Below, in pieces: positions 15,212-20,590 of a DNA stretch of 27,438 nucleotides (its first letter is position 1; every line of letters starts with the position of its first letter). The DNA comes from a virus. The notes beneath the pieces were generated by a model. The model saw only the letters and a list, made by a program, of their open reading frames with translations, ran no database searches and was not told where the DNA came from. The DNA lies in IMG/VR virus record IMGVR_UViG_3300046167_000360, positions 1 through 27,438 of that record; one strand, 5' to 3'. The position numbers and the translations under genes are program-made.

Positions 15212-15406
15212 ATGATAGATTTTGGGAAGTCATTAAAGAGAGCGCAAGAGAGCAAGAATATAAACAGTAGCGATCTGGCTAGGAGTTTAGGCGTTCACAG
15301 GCAACAGGTTAACATCTGGCGTAATAAAAAGAATTGTAGACTGGATACAGCAGTTAAGATTTGCAAGGCTTTAGATTACAAATTAGACGAGTTTATTACC
15401 CTATAA
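15212..15406 (+). CDS. Xre/Cro-type HTH transcription regulator
   Basis: The 64-residue protein is a single HTH_3-type domain. Helix 2-turn-helix 3 reads SSDLARSLGVHRQQVNIWRN at 19-38, with the usual helix 5 around AVKICKALDY. ATAGGAG lies before the ATG. The size is like Cro or a minimal repressor. It lacks a C-terminal dimerisation or cleavage domain, so RecA-type induction is unlikely. A candidate operator, TGCAA-N6-TTGCA, lies 33 bases after its stop inside a promoter. It may control its own region or the early-to-late change. No integrase is present, so a lysogeny role is not supported. Confidence 0.85.
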   Translation: MIDFGKSLKRAQESKNINSSDLARSLGVHRQQVNIWRNKKNCRLDTAVKICKALDYKLDEFITL

Positions 15407-15413
15407 AAGAAAA

Positions 15414-15429
15414 CCCCCTGAAAAGGGGG
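15414..15429. terminator. C/G hairpin, possible weak or two-way terminator
   Basis: CCCCC and GGGGG pair around TGAAAA, 7 bases after the Xre stop. CTTTA follows on the + strand, which is weak for termination. On the - strand the run TTTTCTTTT follows the stem. It may end the Xre message or block read-through in both directions. Confidence 0.45.
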
Positions 15430-15430
15430 C

Positions 15431-15459
15431 TTTACAAATGCAAGTATTATTGCAATACT
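15431..15459 (+). promoter_or_regulatory. Promoter with embedded candidate Xre operator
   Basis: TTTACA (15431-15436) and AATACT (15454-15459) are 17 bases apart, and TGC just before the -10 makes it an extended type. A perfect inverted repeat TGCAA-N6-TTGCA occupies 15439-15454, almost filling the spacer. A protein bound there would block RNA polymerase. The Xre gene directly upstream is the natural candidate. The -10 is weak, so this is moderate evidence. Confidence 0.45.
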
Positions 15460-15465
15460 CTATGT

Positions 15466-15532
15466 GCGGATAGAGAAAGGTTAGCTTAACACATTATTAT
15501 AGTGTCTTGTAACATCAACCCCTTTCTTTTTT
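15466..15532 (+). ncRNA. Candidate short RNA with own terminator
   Basis: Transcription from the 15431 promoter would begin near 15466. AGAAAGG (15474-15480) pairs with CCTTTCT (15521-15527), and a run of six Ts begins at 15527. The 40-base interior holds a smaller hairpin, ACAC-N9-GTGT at 15490-15506. The result would be a short RNA of about 65 bases with no reading frame. The large loop weakens the terminator call. Confidence 0.3.
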
Positions 15533-15547
15533 CGCGCTTTAGTTATC

Positions 15548-15728
15548 GGGCTAGAGGCTGGCGAATCTCTTAAATCAAACGCCAGAGCGAAGTTGACCCT
15601 CTTGACATAGCCCCTGATGCAGATCGGTTTCTGCGGATGGATAGATTAGATATTCGATACGATAACGAAATAACCGCGAAGTTGCTCATGCCCTTTGATC
15701 GAAAATTTAGCTTTGCGAAGTTAAAGGG
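15548..15728 (+). ncRNA. Non-coding region with nested inverted repeats
   Basis: No gene is visible in 15407-15810. In 15548-15613 three contiguous 5' arms, GGGCTA, GAGG and CTGGCG, pair in order with CGCCAG, CCTC and TAGCCC, leaving one-sided bulges on the 3' strand. GCAGA-N6-TCTGC (15619-15634) and CCCTTT/AAAGGG (15691-15728) follow. GCGAAGTT occurs three times (15587, 15676, 15715). The block could be a structured RNA, the 5' leader of the gene at 15811, or a replication origin with iteron-like repeats. Confidence 0.35.
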
Positions 15729-15740
15729 TTAAATGTGCAT

Positions 15741-15765
15741 TTCAATATATATTTGAATACATAAT
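15741..15765 (+). promoter_or_regulatory. AT-rich inverted repeat and possible -10
   Basis: TTCAA-TATATAT-TTGAA (15741-15757) is a perfect inverted repeat with an AT-only core. CATAAT (15760-15765) directly after it is a near-consensus -10, 46 bases before the next gene. The -35 region is poor, so an activator or repressor site is possible. Confidence 0.35.
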
Positions 15766-15810
15766 ATTTACTAAATCAGGCGAGGCTTGACCGAGCCATA
15801 GGAGATTAAA

Positions 15811-16032
15811 ATGACACAACATGAACGTATTTATAACTACTTACTCGAAAACAAAGTAATCACTGCTAGAGAAGCAATGCTTGATCTAGGTATCTACAGG
15901 TTGTCTGCAAGAGTATCTGAGATGCTTCAAGATGGATTCAGTATCAGCAAGAAAAGAATCACTGTTAAAAACAGATGGAACGAGAAGTGCAATATAGTTG
16001 AATACAGTTTAGGTGCTGACAATGTTGCTTAA
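15811..16032 (+). CDS. Small HTH protein (HTH_39-like)
   Basis: The 73-residue protein begins MTQHERIYNYLLENKVITAR and continues with LGIYRLSARVSEMLQDGFSI, the winged-helix pattern of the phage family often called HTH_39. The recognition helix would lie at about 28-42, and VKNRWNEKCNIVEYSL would form the wing. ATAGGAG precedes the ATG. It opens the operon of replication and recombination genes directly after the structured non-coding region, so local regulation or origin binding is plausible. Confidence 0.68.
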   Translation: MTQHERIYNYLLENKVITAREAMLDLGIYRLSARVSEMLQDGFSISKKRITVKNRWNEKCNIVEYSLGADNVA

Positions 16033-16390
16033 TAACGGTGATACCTATACGCCGGAAGATGCTGATGTTATTGCATGGGAAAAATCTTATCCTGCTATCA
16101 ATGTTTACCAAGAGCTTAATGCAATGGAGTCATGGCTTGATGCCAACCCTACGAGGAGAAAAACGCCTAAAGGGATTAAGAGGTTTGTTAACTCTTGGCT
16201 GGCCAGAGCGCAAGATAAGGGTGGATCACCGCAGGTTAAGAGCAAGACCCATAGCATCAGGAGCAGAAACATAGAAGATAGCCTAGCGGATGTTAGCTGG
16301 GTACAAAACGTAGAAGCAAAGAACAGAGCCATTAACTACTTTATGGGTAAGTATGGTTTCTACTGGGATGGAGAGAGAAAAAATGGGTAG
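16022..16390 (+). CDS. Phage replication-associated protein (probable)
   Basis: ATG at 16022 has AGG eight bases upstream. An in-frame GTG at 16013 is an alternative start. The 122-residue product carries YQELNAMESWLDANPTRRKT and then KGIKRFVNSWLARAQDKGG. This W-L-x-A-N-P-x-R-x-K-T...F-x-x-x-W-L-x-R-A phrase is common near the C-terminus of phage replication proteins and primosome-type loaders. Here it is almost the whole protein. It lacks a Walker motif, so it is not itself a helicase or ATPase loader. It overlaps both neighbours (11 and 8 bases), so it is part of a tight operon. Confidence 0.5.
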   Translation: MLLNNGDTYTPEDADVIAWEKSYPAINVYQELNAMESWLDANPTRRKTPKGIKRFVNSWLARAQDKGGSPQVKSKTHSIRSRNIEDSLADVSWVQNVEAKNRAINYFMGKYGFYWDGERKNG

Positions 16391-16661
16391 TATTAAACGA
16401 TTGGAATACAGAGGCAATCATCCTGACCTAGTCAATGGTCAGTCATATACATACAGAGAGTTTGCTAAGGTTGCAGGTGTTAGCTACAGAACATTTGTTA
16501 GCCGAGCTTTTAACAAGCGTTATATCTCTGATGCTGAGTTAGTGCCATTGAACACACATAAGATACCTAAGCAGTGGAAGAATAAGCCTGACCTGACAAT
16601 TTCCAGAATGGAAACCTACTTGGATCAGGTAAGTCAGAACTGGCTTAGAAAGAGTCTATGA
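16383..16661 (+). CDS. Small HTH-like DNA-binding protein
   Basis: The 92-residue protein starts at an ATG that overlaps the preceding gene, with GGAGAGAG upstream. It is basic. YREFAKVAGVSYRTFVSRAF at about 24-43 has the spacing of a helix-turn-helix, with Gly in the turn. The C-terminal half is helical (ISRMETYLDQVSQNWLRKSL). It overlaps NinB by four bases (ATGA). I infer DNA binding but cannot name a family. Confidence 0.55.
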   Translation: MGSIKRLEYRGNHPDLVNGQSYTYREFAKVAGVSYRTFVSRAFNKRYISDAELVPLNTHKIPKQWKNKPDLTISRMETYLDQVSQNWLRKSL

Positions 16662-17116
16662 CTCAGGGGGCATTTGTGAAGTTTAACTCTAAGCAGGATG
16701 TAGAGAAAAAGGCTAAGTACCTAATCGACAGTATGATGGATTGGGACTTTAGCCGCCCCCTTGCTGTTAAGCTAGAGCCATACCAGAACCCAAGAAGCCT
16801 AAACCAGAACGCCTTACTGCACATCTGGTGCAGGGAAATAGCTAAAGGCATGGAGAAGAAAGGCTTTAAGGTTACAGAGGGTGATGCACTGGAAGCATGG
16901 AAGCTATGGTTGAAGCGTAGGTTCATTGGGACAGATGATTTCCAGATTAGTAAGACAGAGATAAAGGGGCAAGTTAAGCGAAGTTCTGATCTAAATAAGG
17001 GTGATATGGTGCATTTTATGGATCAGTGCTATCATTGGGCGAGAGAGCAGGGGATAAACCTAACAATTCCAAAAGAATGCGAGTACGCGGAGTTGCTAAA
17101 ACAACAGGAGAGCTAA
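16658..17116 (+). CDS. ninB: NinB-like recombination protein
   Basis: The 152-residue protein matches the NinB (lambda Orf) family in length and in the phrase RPLAVKLEPYQNPRSLNQNA at about 34-53, followed by LLHIWCREIAKGM. Lambda Orf binds single-stranded DNA and SSB and helps load recombinases. With the ERF and SSB-like genes upstream and NinG downstream, this rebuilds a lambda-type recombination set in one operon. The ATG overlaps the preceding stop. Confidence 0.78.
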   Translation: MTQGAFVKFNSKQDVEKKAKYLIDSMMDWDFSRPLAVKLEPYQNPRSLNQNALLHIWCREIAKGMEKKGFKVTEGDALEAWKLWLKRRFIGTDDFQISKTEIKGQVKRSSDLNKGDMVHFMDQCYHWAREQGINLTIPKECEYAELLKQQES

Positions 17117-17119
17117 GGG

Positions 17120-18298
17120 ATGGACAAGATAGATCCAAGAACACTGTTAGAATTAGACATACCGAAAACCAAAAAGCAGATCGAGTACCTAAAAGCCGTA
17201 ATAGAACATGGCACTCACAACAAGGCCGCTAAAAAATTAGGCGTTAACAGGCGATCAGTTGATAAAAGCATCAAAGCAGTAGAACACAAAGCCGCATTAG
17301 TCGGAGTTGCACCCCACCGAGACTTAACCCGCCAGACCGCAGAGGGATTTGAAGCCAAGCGAATCTCTACAGCATACAAAGACGATGGATCAGTAGCCTT
17401 GCAATGGGTTATCCAAGAGCCACATAAACGCGATATGCGCGCAAAGATTGAAGCCCTACTGGATGGCTTAACCGATGACTTAAAAGGGCTTAAAAAGCCA
17501 CAGAAGCCCCCTAAAGAGGTAGATGAAGACTACTGCGCGCTCTATCTGGTCGGTGACCATCATTTCGGCATGTTAGCCTCAGCAGAGACCAAGCTAGATG
17601 ATGAAAACTGGGATGTTAAGATTGCGACTAAGGTATTAACCAACGCAGTTAATAGATTGGCAGGTAGAGTTGGCAACGCTAAGACGGGTGTTTTGGTAAA
17701 CGTGGGAGATTTCATGCATGAAGACGGCAAGCAAATGACCACAGCAGGAACGCCTGTAGATGTTGATACGCGCCTTAACAGAACATTTAGACTAGCAGGT
17801 AGGCTGTTCCAGACCCTTATTGATAAGATGCTAGAAGTGCATCAAGATGTTGTTGTAATCAACGTGCGCGGCAACCATGATTCTGACATAGCCTGTCACC
17901 TTTCTAGCTGTTTAGATTTACTGTACGACAGAGAGCCAAGAGTCGATGTGCTTAAAAACTACTCAAAGTTTATACACTGGGAATGGGAGAACAATTTATT
18001 TGTATTCCATCATGGTGATAGAATAAAGCATGAGCAGATTCTACAGGCAGTGATAACTAACCTAGATGATGAATGGTCGAAGTGTAAGAATCGCTATTGT
18101 CATTTAGGGCATATTCACCATCACATGAGCAGAGAAGTCGGCTCTATGCAGTTTAGCCATTGGGGAAGCCTAACAGCAACCGACCAGTGGCATTCTGATT
18201 CAGGCTACGGAGCAGAGCGTTCTATGACTGCTATTGTTTACCACAAGCAGTATGGCGAAGATTCCAGAGTCAAAATTAACGTGGATGCGGTTAAATGA
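17120..18298 (+). CDS. HTH plus calcineurin-like metallophosphoesterase
   Basis: The 392-residue protein has two parts. Residues 18-56 form a helix-turn-helix (KAVIEHGTHNKAAKKLGVNR, then RRSVDKSIKAV). Residues 138-345 contain all metallophosphoesterase motifs: GDHHFG (145-150), GDFMHED (196-202), GNHD (251-254), HHGD (297-300) and GHIHHH (330-335). These bind two metal ions and hydrolyse phosphodiesters. Similar HTH-phosphoesterase proteins are frequent in phages and are sometimes mislabelled as oxidoreductases. Its place between NinB and NinG suggests a nuclease acting on recombination intermediates, in the manner of SbcD/Mre11, but it lacks a partner ATPase here. The C-terminal 45 residues are a beta cap. 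Confidence 0.82.
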   Translation: MDKIDPRTLLELDIPKTKKQIEYLKAVIEHGTHNKAAKKLGVNRRSVDKSIKAVEHKAALVGVAPHRDLTRQTAEGFEAKRISTAYKDDGSVALQWVIQEPHKRDMRAKIEALLDGLTDDLKGLKKPQKPPKEVDEDYCALYLVGDHHFGMLASAETKLDDENWDVKIATKVLTNAVNRLAGRVGNAKTGVLVNVGDFMHEDGKQMTTAGTPVDVDTRLNRTFRLAGRLFQTLIDKMLEVHQDVVVINVRGNHDSDIACHLSSCLDLLYDREPRVDVLKNYSKFIHWEWENNLFVFHHGDRIKHEQILQAVITNLDDEWSKCKNRYCHLGHIHHHMSREVGSMQFSHWGSLTATDQWHSDSGYGAERSMTAIVYHKQYGEDSRVKINVDAVK

Positions 18299-18498
18299 GC
18301 AAAATAATAAACTTTCCAGATGGTGGCGATGATGATAATTCAGGAGATATTACAGTTAATAAAGAGTATTGTTCTACTTGTGGGGGCGGCCTTGAGTTGT
18401 GGACTTCTACTGATTTTGTGGCTTATGGTGTTTGCTCTCGTTGTGATCTGGGAGTTGGTACACAGCCCATTATTCTTGTATCGGGTACTGAGCATTAA
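18295..18498 (+). CDS. Small zinc-ribbon protein
   Basis: The 67-residue protein overlaps the phosphoesterase stop (ATGA). It has an acidic start (DGGDDDNSGD) and two CxxC knuckles, C26-STC29 and C47-SRC50, spaced as in a zinc ribbon. Such small ribbons between recombination genes may bind DNA or a partner enzyme. A larger open frame over the same bases (18320-18526) looks like a shadow. NinG begins at the next base after the stop. Confidence 0.65.
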   Translation: MSKIINFPDGGDDDNSGDITVNKEYCSTCGGGLELWTSTDFVAYGVCSRCDLGVGTQPIILVSGTEH

Positions 18499-18930
18499 AT
18501 GGCAAAGCGCAAAAAAGCAACAGTAGCCCAAGAGGTAGAGAAAGCCGCCAAGCTATTACAGCGTTATGTAAGGCTAAAGGCATCTGATGATAATGGATAC
18601 TGCACCTGCGTAACCTGCGGCAAGGTAGATCATTACAAAGCTATGCAAGGCGGCCACTTCATTCCCAGAGGCAGAACTATTTTTAAGCTATACGAACCCA
18701 ATATCCAACCCCAGTGCCCCCATTGCAACTGCTGGGGCATGAAACAGGCTCATTATGTATTGCGTTATAGGGAGTGGATGGTTGATTACTATGGCGAGCG
18801 CAGGGTAAAAGCTATGGAAAAACTAGCATGGCGAACTGCACCTAAGTTTGACAGGCAAGAAGTCATAGAATTTCAAAAGGAATTAAAGGAAAAAATCAGG
18901 GATGAGGAGTACAGGATTGGAGAATATTAA
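18499..18930 (+). CDS. ninG: NinG/Rap-like recombination endonuclease
   Basis: The 143-residue protein matches NinG (lambda Rap). It has a basic N-terminal helix with LQRYVRLKASDDNGYCTCVT, then C40, the HNH-like GGHFIPRGRT with H53, NIQPQCPHCN with C73 and C76, and a helical C-terminus. Lambda Rap cleaves branched DNA such as D-loops and Holliday junctions. Length is near the C-terminal two-thirds of lambda NinG, as in many phages. It starts directly after the upstream stop and ends the recombination operon. Confidence 0.85.
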   Translation: MAKRKKATVAQEVEKAAKLLQRYVRLKASDDNGYCTCVTCGKVDHYKAMQGGHFIPRGRTIFKLYEPNIQPQCPHCNCWGMKQAHYVLRYREWMVDYYGERRVKAMEKLAWRTAPKFDRQEVIEFQKELKEKIRDEEYRIGEY

Positions 18931-18959
18931 AAAAATTAGCCTAAATGTATAAAAAGTGT

Positions 18960-18989
18960 TTGACAGATGTATATGTTTTGATTTACGCT
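18960..18989 (+). promoter_or_regulatory. Promoter before the second small-gene cluster
   Basis: TTGACA at 18960-18965 is a perfect -35. The -10 at the right distance is TACGCT (18984-18989, 18-base spacer), which is weak, and TATGCT at 18989 would need 23 bases. TTACGCTATGCTT is close to TTACGTTATGATT at 20539, so the two may share regulation. It lies in the 88-base gap after NinG. Confidence 0.5.
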
Positions 18990-19018
18990 ATGCTTACTTA
19001 ATCAAATCGGAGAGCAAA

Positions 19019-19252
19019 ATGCGATTAACAATCAAAAAAATCAACCAAGCAGTGCAGGAAATTGAGCAAAGTTGGGAATTAGTTAAAGGTAATGGTTACT
19101 TTTACTGGTCGCATCCAACTGATTTTAGCTATTTAGATTGTGCAAGCATTCCTGTTTGCAAGCTAAATGATTTAACTCTAGACCGATGGATTGAGGAGTT
19201 TGTAGGTCGCAAACCTGCACATGGCACACTTGCTTACTACGATTCACTATAA
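19019..19252 (+). CDS. Small hypothetical protein
   Basis: ATG at 19019 follows TCGGAGAG and yields 77 residues. An upstream in-frame ATG at 18956 falls before the promoter's start point. The N-terminal helix is basic (MRLTIKKINQAVQEIEQSWE). The middle is aromatic (GNGYFYWSHPTDFSYLD) and the C-terminus has DRWIEEFVGRKP. I recognise no family. It is first behind the 18960 promoter, so it should be expressed early. Confidence 0.6.
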   Translation: MRLTIKKINQAVQEIEQSWELVKGNGYFYWSHPTDFSYLDCASIPVCKLNDLTLDRWIEEFVGRKPAHGTLAYYDSL

Positions 19253-19261
19253 TGAGAACCC

Positions 19262-19281
19262 GCCCCCCTCGATAAGGGGGC
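19262..19281 (+). other. C/G hairpin after stop codon
   Basis: GCCCCC (19262-19267) pairs with GGGGGC (19276-19281) around CTCGATAA, 9 bases after the preceding stop. No T-run follows. It repeats the arrangement at 13817, 15131 and 15414. Confidence 0.6.
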
Positions 19282-19304
19282 AACTAATCAAACTGGAGAG
19301 AACA

Positions 19305-19466
19305 ATGAACGACTTATATCAAAAAACTTATATGGATTTAAACGAAATTAAAAAGGCCAAAAGGGATTACAAGCCTATGTTAGCCGCAGTAGCCTTATTC
19401 GCTATGTATGTATTTGTATCAACTATGGATTACCAAGACTGCTTGCGAGGTGCTATGTCATGCTAA
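19305..19466 (+). CDS. Small single-span membrane protein
   Basis: ATG at 19305 follows TGGAGAG and gives 53 residues. Charged residues 1-22 precede one hydrophobic span at about 24-40 (PMLAAVALFAMYVFVS), and a short tail ends CLRGAMSC. The upstream in-frame ATG at 19221 lies inside the preceding gene and crosses the hairpin. It overlaps the next gene by seven bases. Small early membrane proteins can block superinfection or signal to the host. No specific evidence is present. Confidence 0.6.
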   Translation: MNDLYQKTYMDLNEIKKAKRDYKPMLAAVALFAMYVFVSTMDYQDCLRGAMSC

Positions 19467-19927
19467 ACACATTATTTGATGACTTTATTTGGGAGCATAT
19501 TGACGTTATCCACTACAAAGAAGATTCGCGTTTAAGCGAGTTTAGCGATCAGGATAAGGATAAGGCAGTGCACCTATGGCTAAACAGCCACAGAACGTGG
19601 TTAGAGGACATTTACCCTGTATCATTCGGTAGAAGCGTAGGCAAGATTGCTACAGATATGCTATTTGGTAAGAAGCCAAACCACAGCAAGCTAATTTCTA
19701 ACCTGTTTATTGCGATGGCAGAAGATTGCCCTGATGACTATGGCCGCGATGAGCAATGGTGGTCAGAAGCACTAGAGATACACCTAGACACAATAGTTAA
19801 TCTAGGCAACTTTGCAGACGACCTTAGAGACAGAATCTACCTATATCTAGAGCCGGCTATTGAGGACTATGTATGGGAGAGAGCCGCAGACCTAGTCGCT
19901 GAAGATGCGAGGGAACGCCATGAGTAA
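19460..19927 (+). CDS. Hypothetical acidic protein
   Basis: The 155-residue protein is acidic and helical with many Trp, Asp and Glu residues (DEQWWSEALEIHLDTIVNL). GAGGTG lies seven bases before the ATG. I see no motif, export signal or membrane span. It overlaps both neighbouring genes and so belongs to the small-gene operon. Acidic early phage proteins include DNA mimics, but this one also has basic stretches (GKKPNHSKL), so I do not propose that. Confidence 0.6.
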   Translation: MLNTLFDDFIWEHIDVIHYKEDSRLSEFSDQDKDKAVHLWLNSHRTWLEDIYPVSFGRSVGKIATDMLFGKKPNHSKLISNLFIAMAEDCPDDYGRDEQWWSEALEIHLDTIVNLGNFADDLRDRIYLYLEPAIEDYVWERAADLVAEDARERHE

Positions 19928-20090
19928 TAAAGAAGAATGGGAAAGATTACGCGACCAATACCCACCACTAGAGATCGAGTTTGACAAGGAAGAACGCACA
20001 GCGTTTGATCGATGGGTTGAGGGAATGGGATATGATGGTATTATACAAATAACGGGGAAAGACAATGACAAAGACAAAACAAGCAGTTAA
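19920..20090 (+). CDS. Small charged hypothetical protein
   Basis: I choose ATG at 19920, which has GAGGG six bases upstream, over the in-frame ATG at 19905, which would put that site inside the gene. The product has 56 residues, very charged and soluble: SNKEEWERLRDQYPPLEIEF, then GMGYDGIIQITGKDNDKDK. It overlaps both neighbours. No family is recognised. Confidence 0.55.
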   Translation: MSNKEEWERLRDQYPPLEIEFDKEERTAFDRWVEGMGYDGIIQITGKDNDKDKTSS

Positions 20091-20253
20091 AGAGGTAAAC
20101 AGAATGGCAGATATAGCGATTTTAAAATCAAAAGTTAAAGGTTATGTATCAGATGCAGTTAAGTGGCTAGACGGCGAGTTCTACGGCCACAAGCGCGGAA
20201 AGCTGATATTTGTAGTCGCCATTGTAATCATGGCGTTAGTACAAGTTTCATAG
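20065..20253 (+). CDS. Small C-terminally anchored membrane protein
   Basis: ATG at 20065 follows GGGGAAAG and gives 62 residues. A second in-frame ATG at 20104, with AGAGG upstream, would give 49. Both contain a basic amphipathic region (ILKSKVKGYVSDAVKWLDG) and a terminal hydrophobic span (KLIFVVAIVIMALVQVS). A tail-anchored inner-membrane peptide is likely. It is the last gene before the packaging-side non-coding region. Confidence 0.55.
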   Translation: MTKTKQAVKEVNRMADIAILKSKVKGYVSDAVKWLDGEFYGHKRGKLIFVVAIVIMALVQVS

Positions 20254-20254
20254 T

Positions 20255-20318
20255 GTGAAACCCTAGAGTAGCAAGGCACCCTCCTGCCTGATTAGCCAGC
20301 TTGGTTCACTGGTGCTAC
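20255..20318 (+). ncRNA. Candidate three-way-junction RNA (or packaging-site DNA structure)
   Basis: A closing stem GTAGCA (20268-20273) pairs with TGCTAC (20313-20318). Directly inside it lie hairpin 1, AGGCA-CCCTCC-TGCCT (20274-20289), a six-base linker, and hairpin 2, CCAG-N9-CTGG (20296-20312). GGTTCA in the second loop can also pair with TGAAaCC at 20256-20262, giving a pseudoknot. No reading frame crosses it. Loop 1 resembles the anti-Shine-Dalgarno sequence. It lies between the last small early gene and terminase, so it could be an RNA or part of a cos/pac site. Confidence 0.4.
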
Positions 20319-20388
20319 GAAACGAACCATTACCTACAAGCATAACCAACATAATCAAATAACAGTAGTAGCCCCCTGAAACACTCTC

Positions 20389-20394
20389 TATAAT
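20389..20394 (+). promoter_or_regulatory. Possible -10 element before the 33-residue gene
   Basis: TATAAT at 20389-20394 is a consensus -10, 25 bases before the small gene at 20420. No acceptable -35 lies 16-18 bases upstream. The rest of 20319-20419 shows nothing further that I can support. Confidence 0.3.
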
Positions 20395-20419
20395 CCCGCC
20401 TTAACCACCGAGGCATCCA

Positions 20420-20521
20420 ATGAAAACCATCCTAATATTCGCAATTATTGCGCTAACTCTTATCGCCATTGATGATCTAGCAGGCAGAAAAACACCATCC
20501 AGAGAGCAACAAGAAAACTAA
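20420..20521 (+). CDS. Tiny hydrophobic peptide
   Basis: A 33-residue frame, MKTILIFAIIALTLIAIDDL and then a charged tail ending REQQEN, has CGAGG before its ATG. The N-terminal 17 residues are a membrane span or uncleaved signal. It would insert in the inner membrane. The nearby -10 and ribosome-binding site make it more likely than chance. Its function is unknown. Confidence 0.5.
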   Translation: MKTILIFAIIALTLIAIDDLAGRKTPSREQQEN

Positions 20522-20550
20522 TTGCTTGACTGTCAAACTTACGTTATGAT
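20522..20550 (+). promoter_or_regulatory. Promoter before the packaging operon
   Basis: TTGCTT (20522-20527) and TATGAT (20545-20550) are 17 bases apart. TTGACT at 20526 overlaps the -35. TTACGTTATGATT inside it resembles the 18960 promoter region. The next gene starts 41 bases further on. Confidence 0.5.
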
Positions 20551-20590
20551 TCTAAGTCATAGAAACTAATGCCAATGGCAAGGTACAGCT

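Noticed and set aside
15212-15406. Xre gene as evidence for a temperate phage.
   Set aside because: No integrase, excisionase, partition gene or attachment site is visible in the window, and the regulator lacks a repressor-type C-terminal domain.
15602-15607. Perfect TTGACA in the non-coding region as a promoter -35.
   Set aside because: No acceptable -10 follows at 16-18 bases, and the bases take part in the nested stem.
15614-15670. CTGATG followed by a GCAGA/TCTGC hairpin, another partial hammerhead-like core.
   Set aside because: The core A is missing and CGGATGG rather than CGAAA follows the hairpin.
18320-18526. Overlapping 68-codon frame across the zinc-ribbon gene.
   Set aside because: It has no good ribosome-binding site, is hydrophobic by frame shift, and the zinc-ribbon frame has paired CxxC motifs and exact coupling to both neighbours.
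20255-20318. tRNA-like reading of the three-way junction, with GGTTCAC as a T-loop.
   Set aside because: There is no anticodon arm, the acceptor stem has six pairs, and the arm sizes and order do not fit a tRNA.
20286-20323. CTGATTA followed later by CGAAAC, like a hammerhead ribozyme core.
   Set aside because: The catalytic G of CTGANGA is T here, and the bases between do not close a stem next to GAAA. The three-way junction explains the same bases better.
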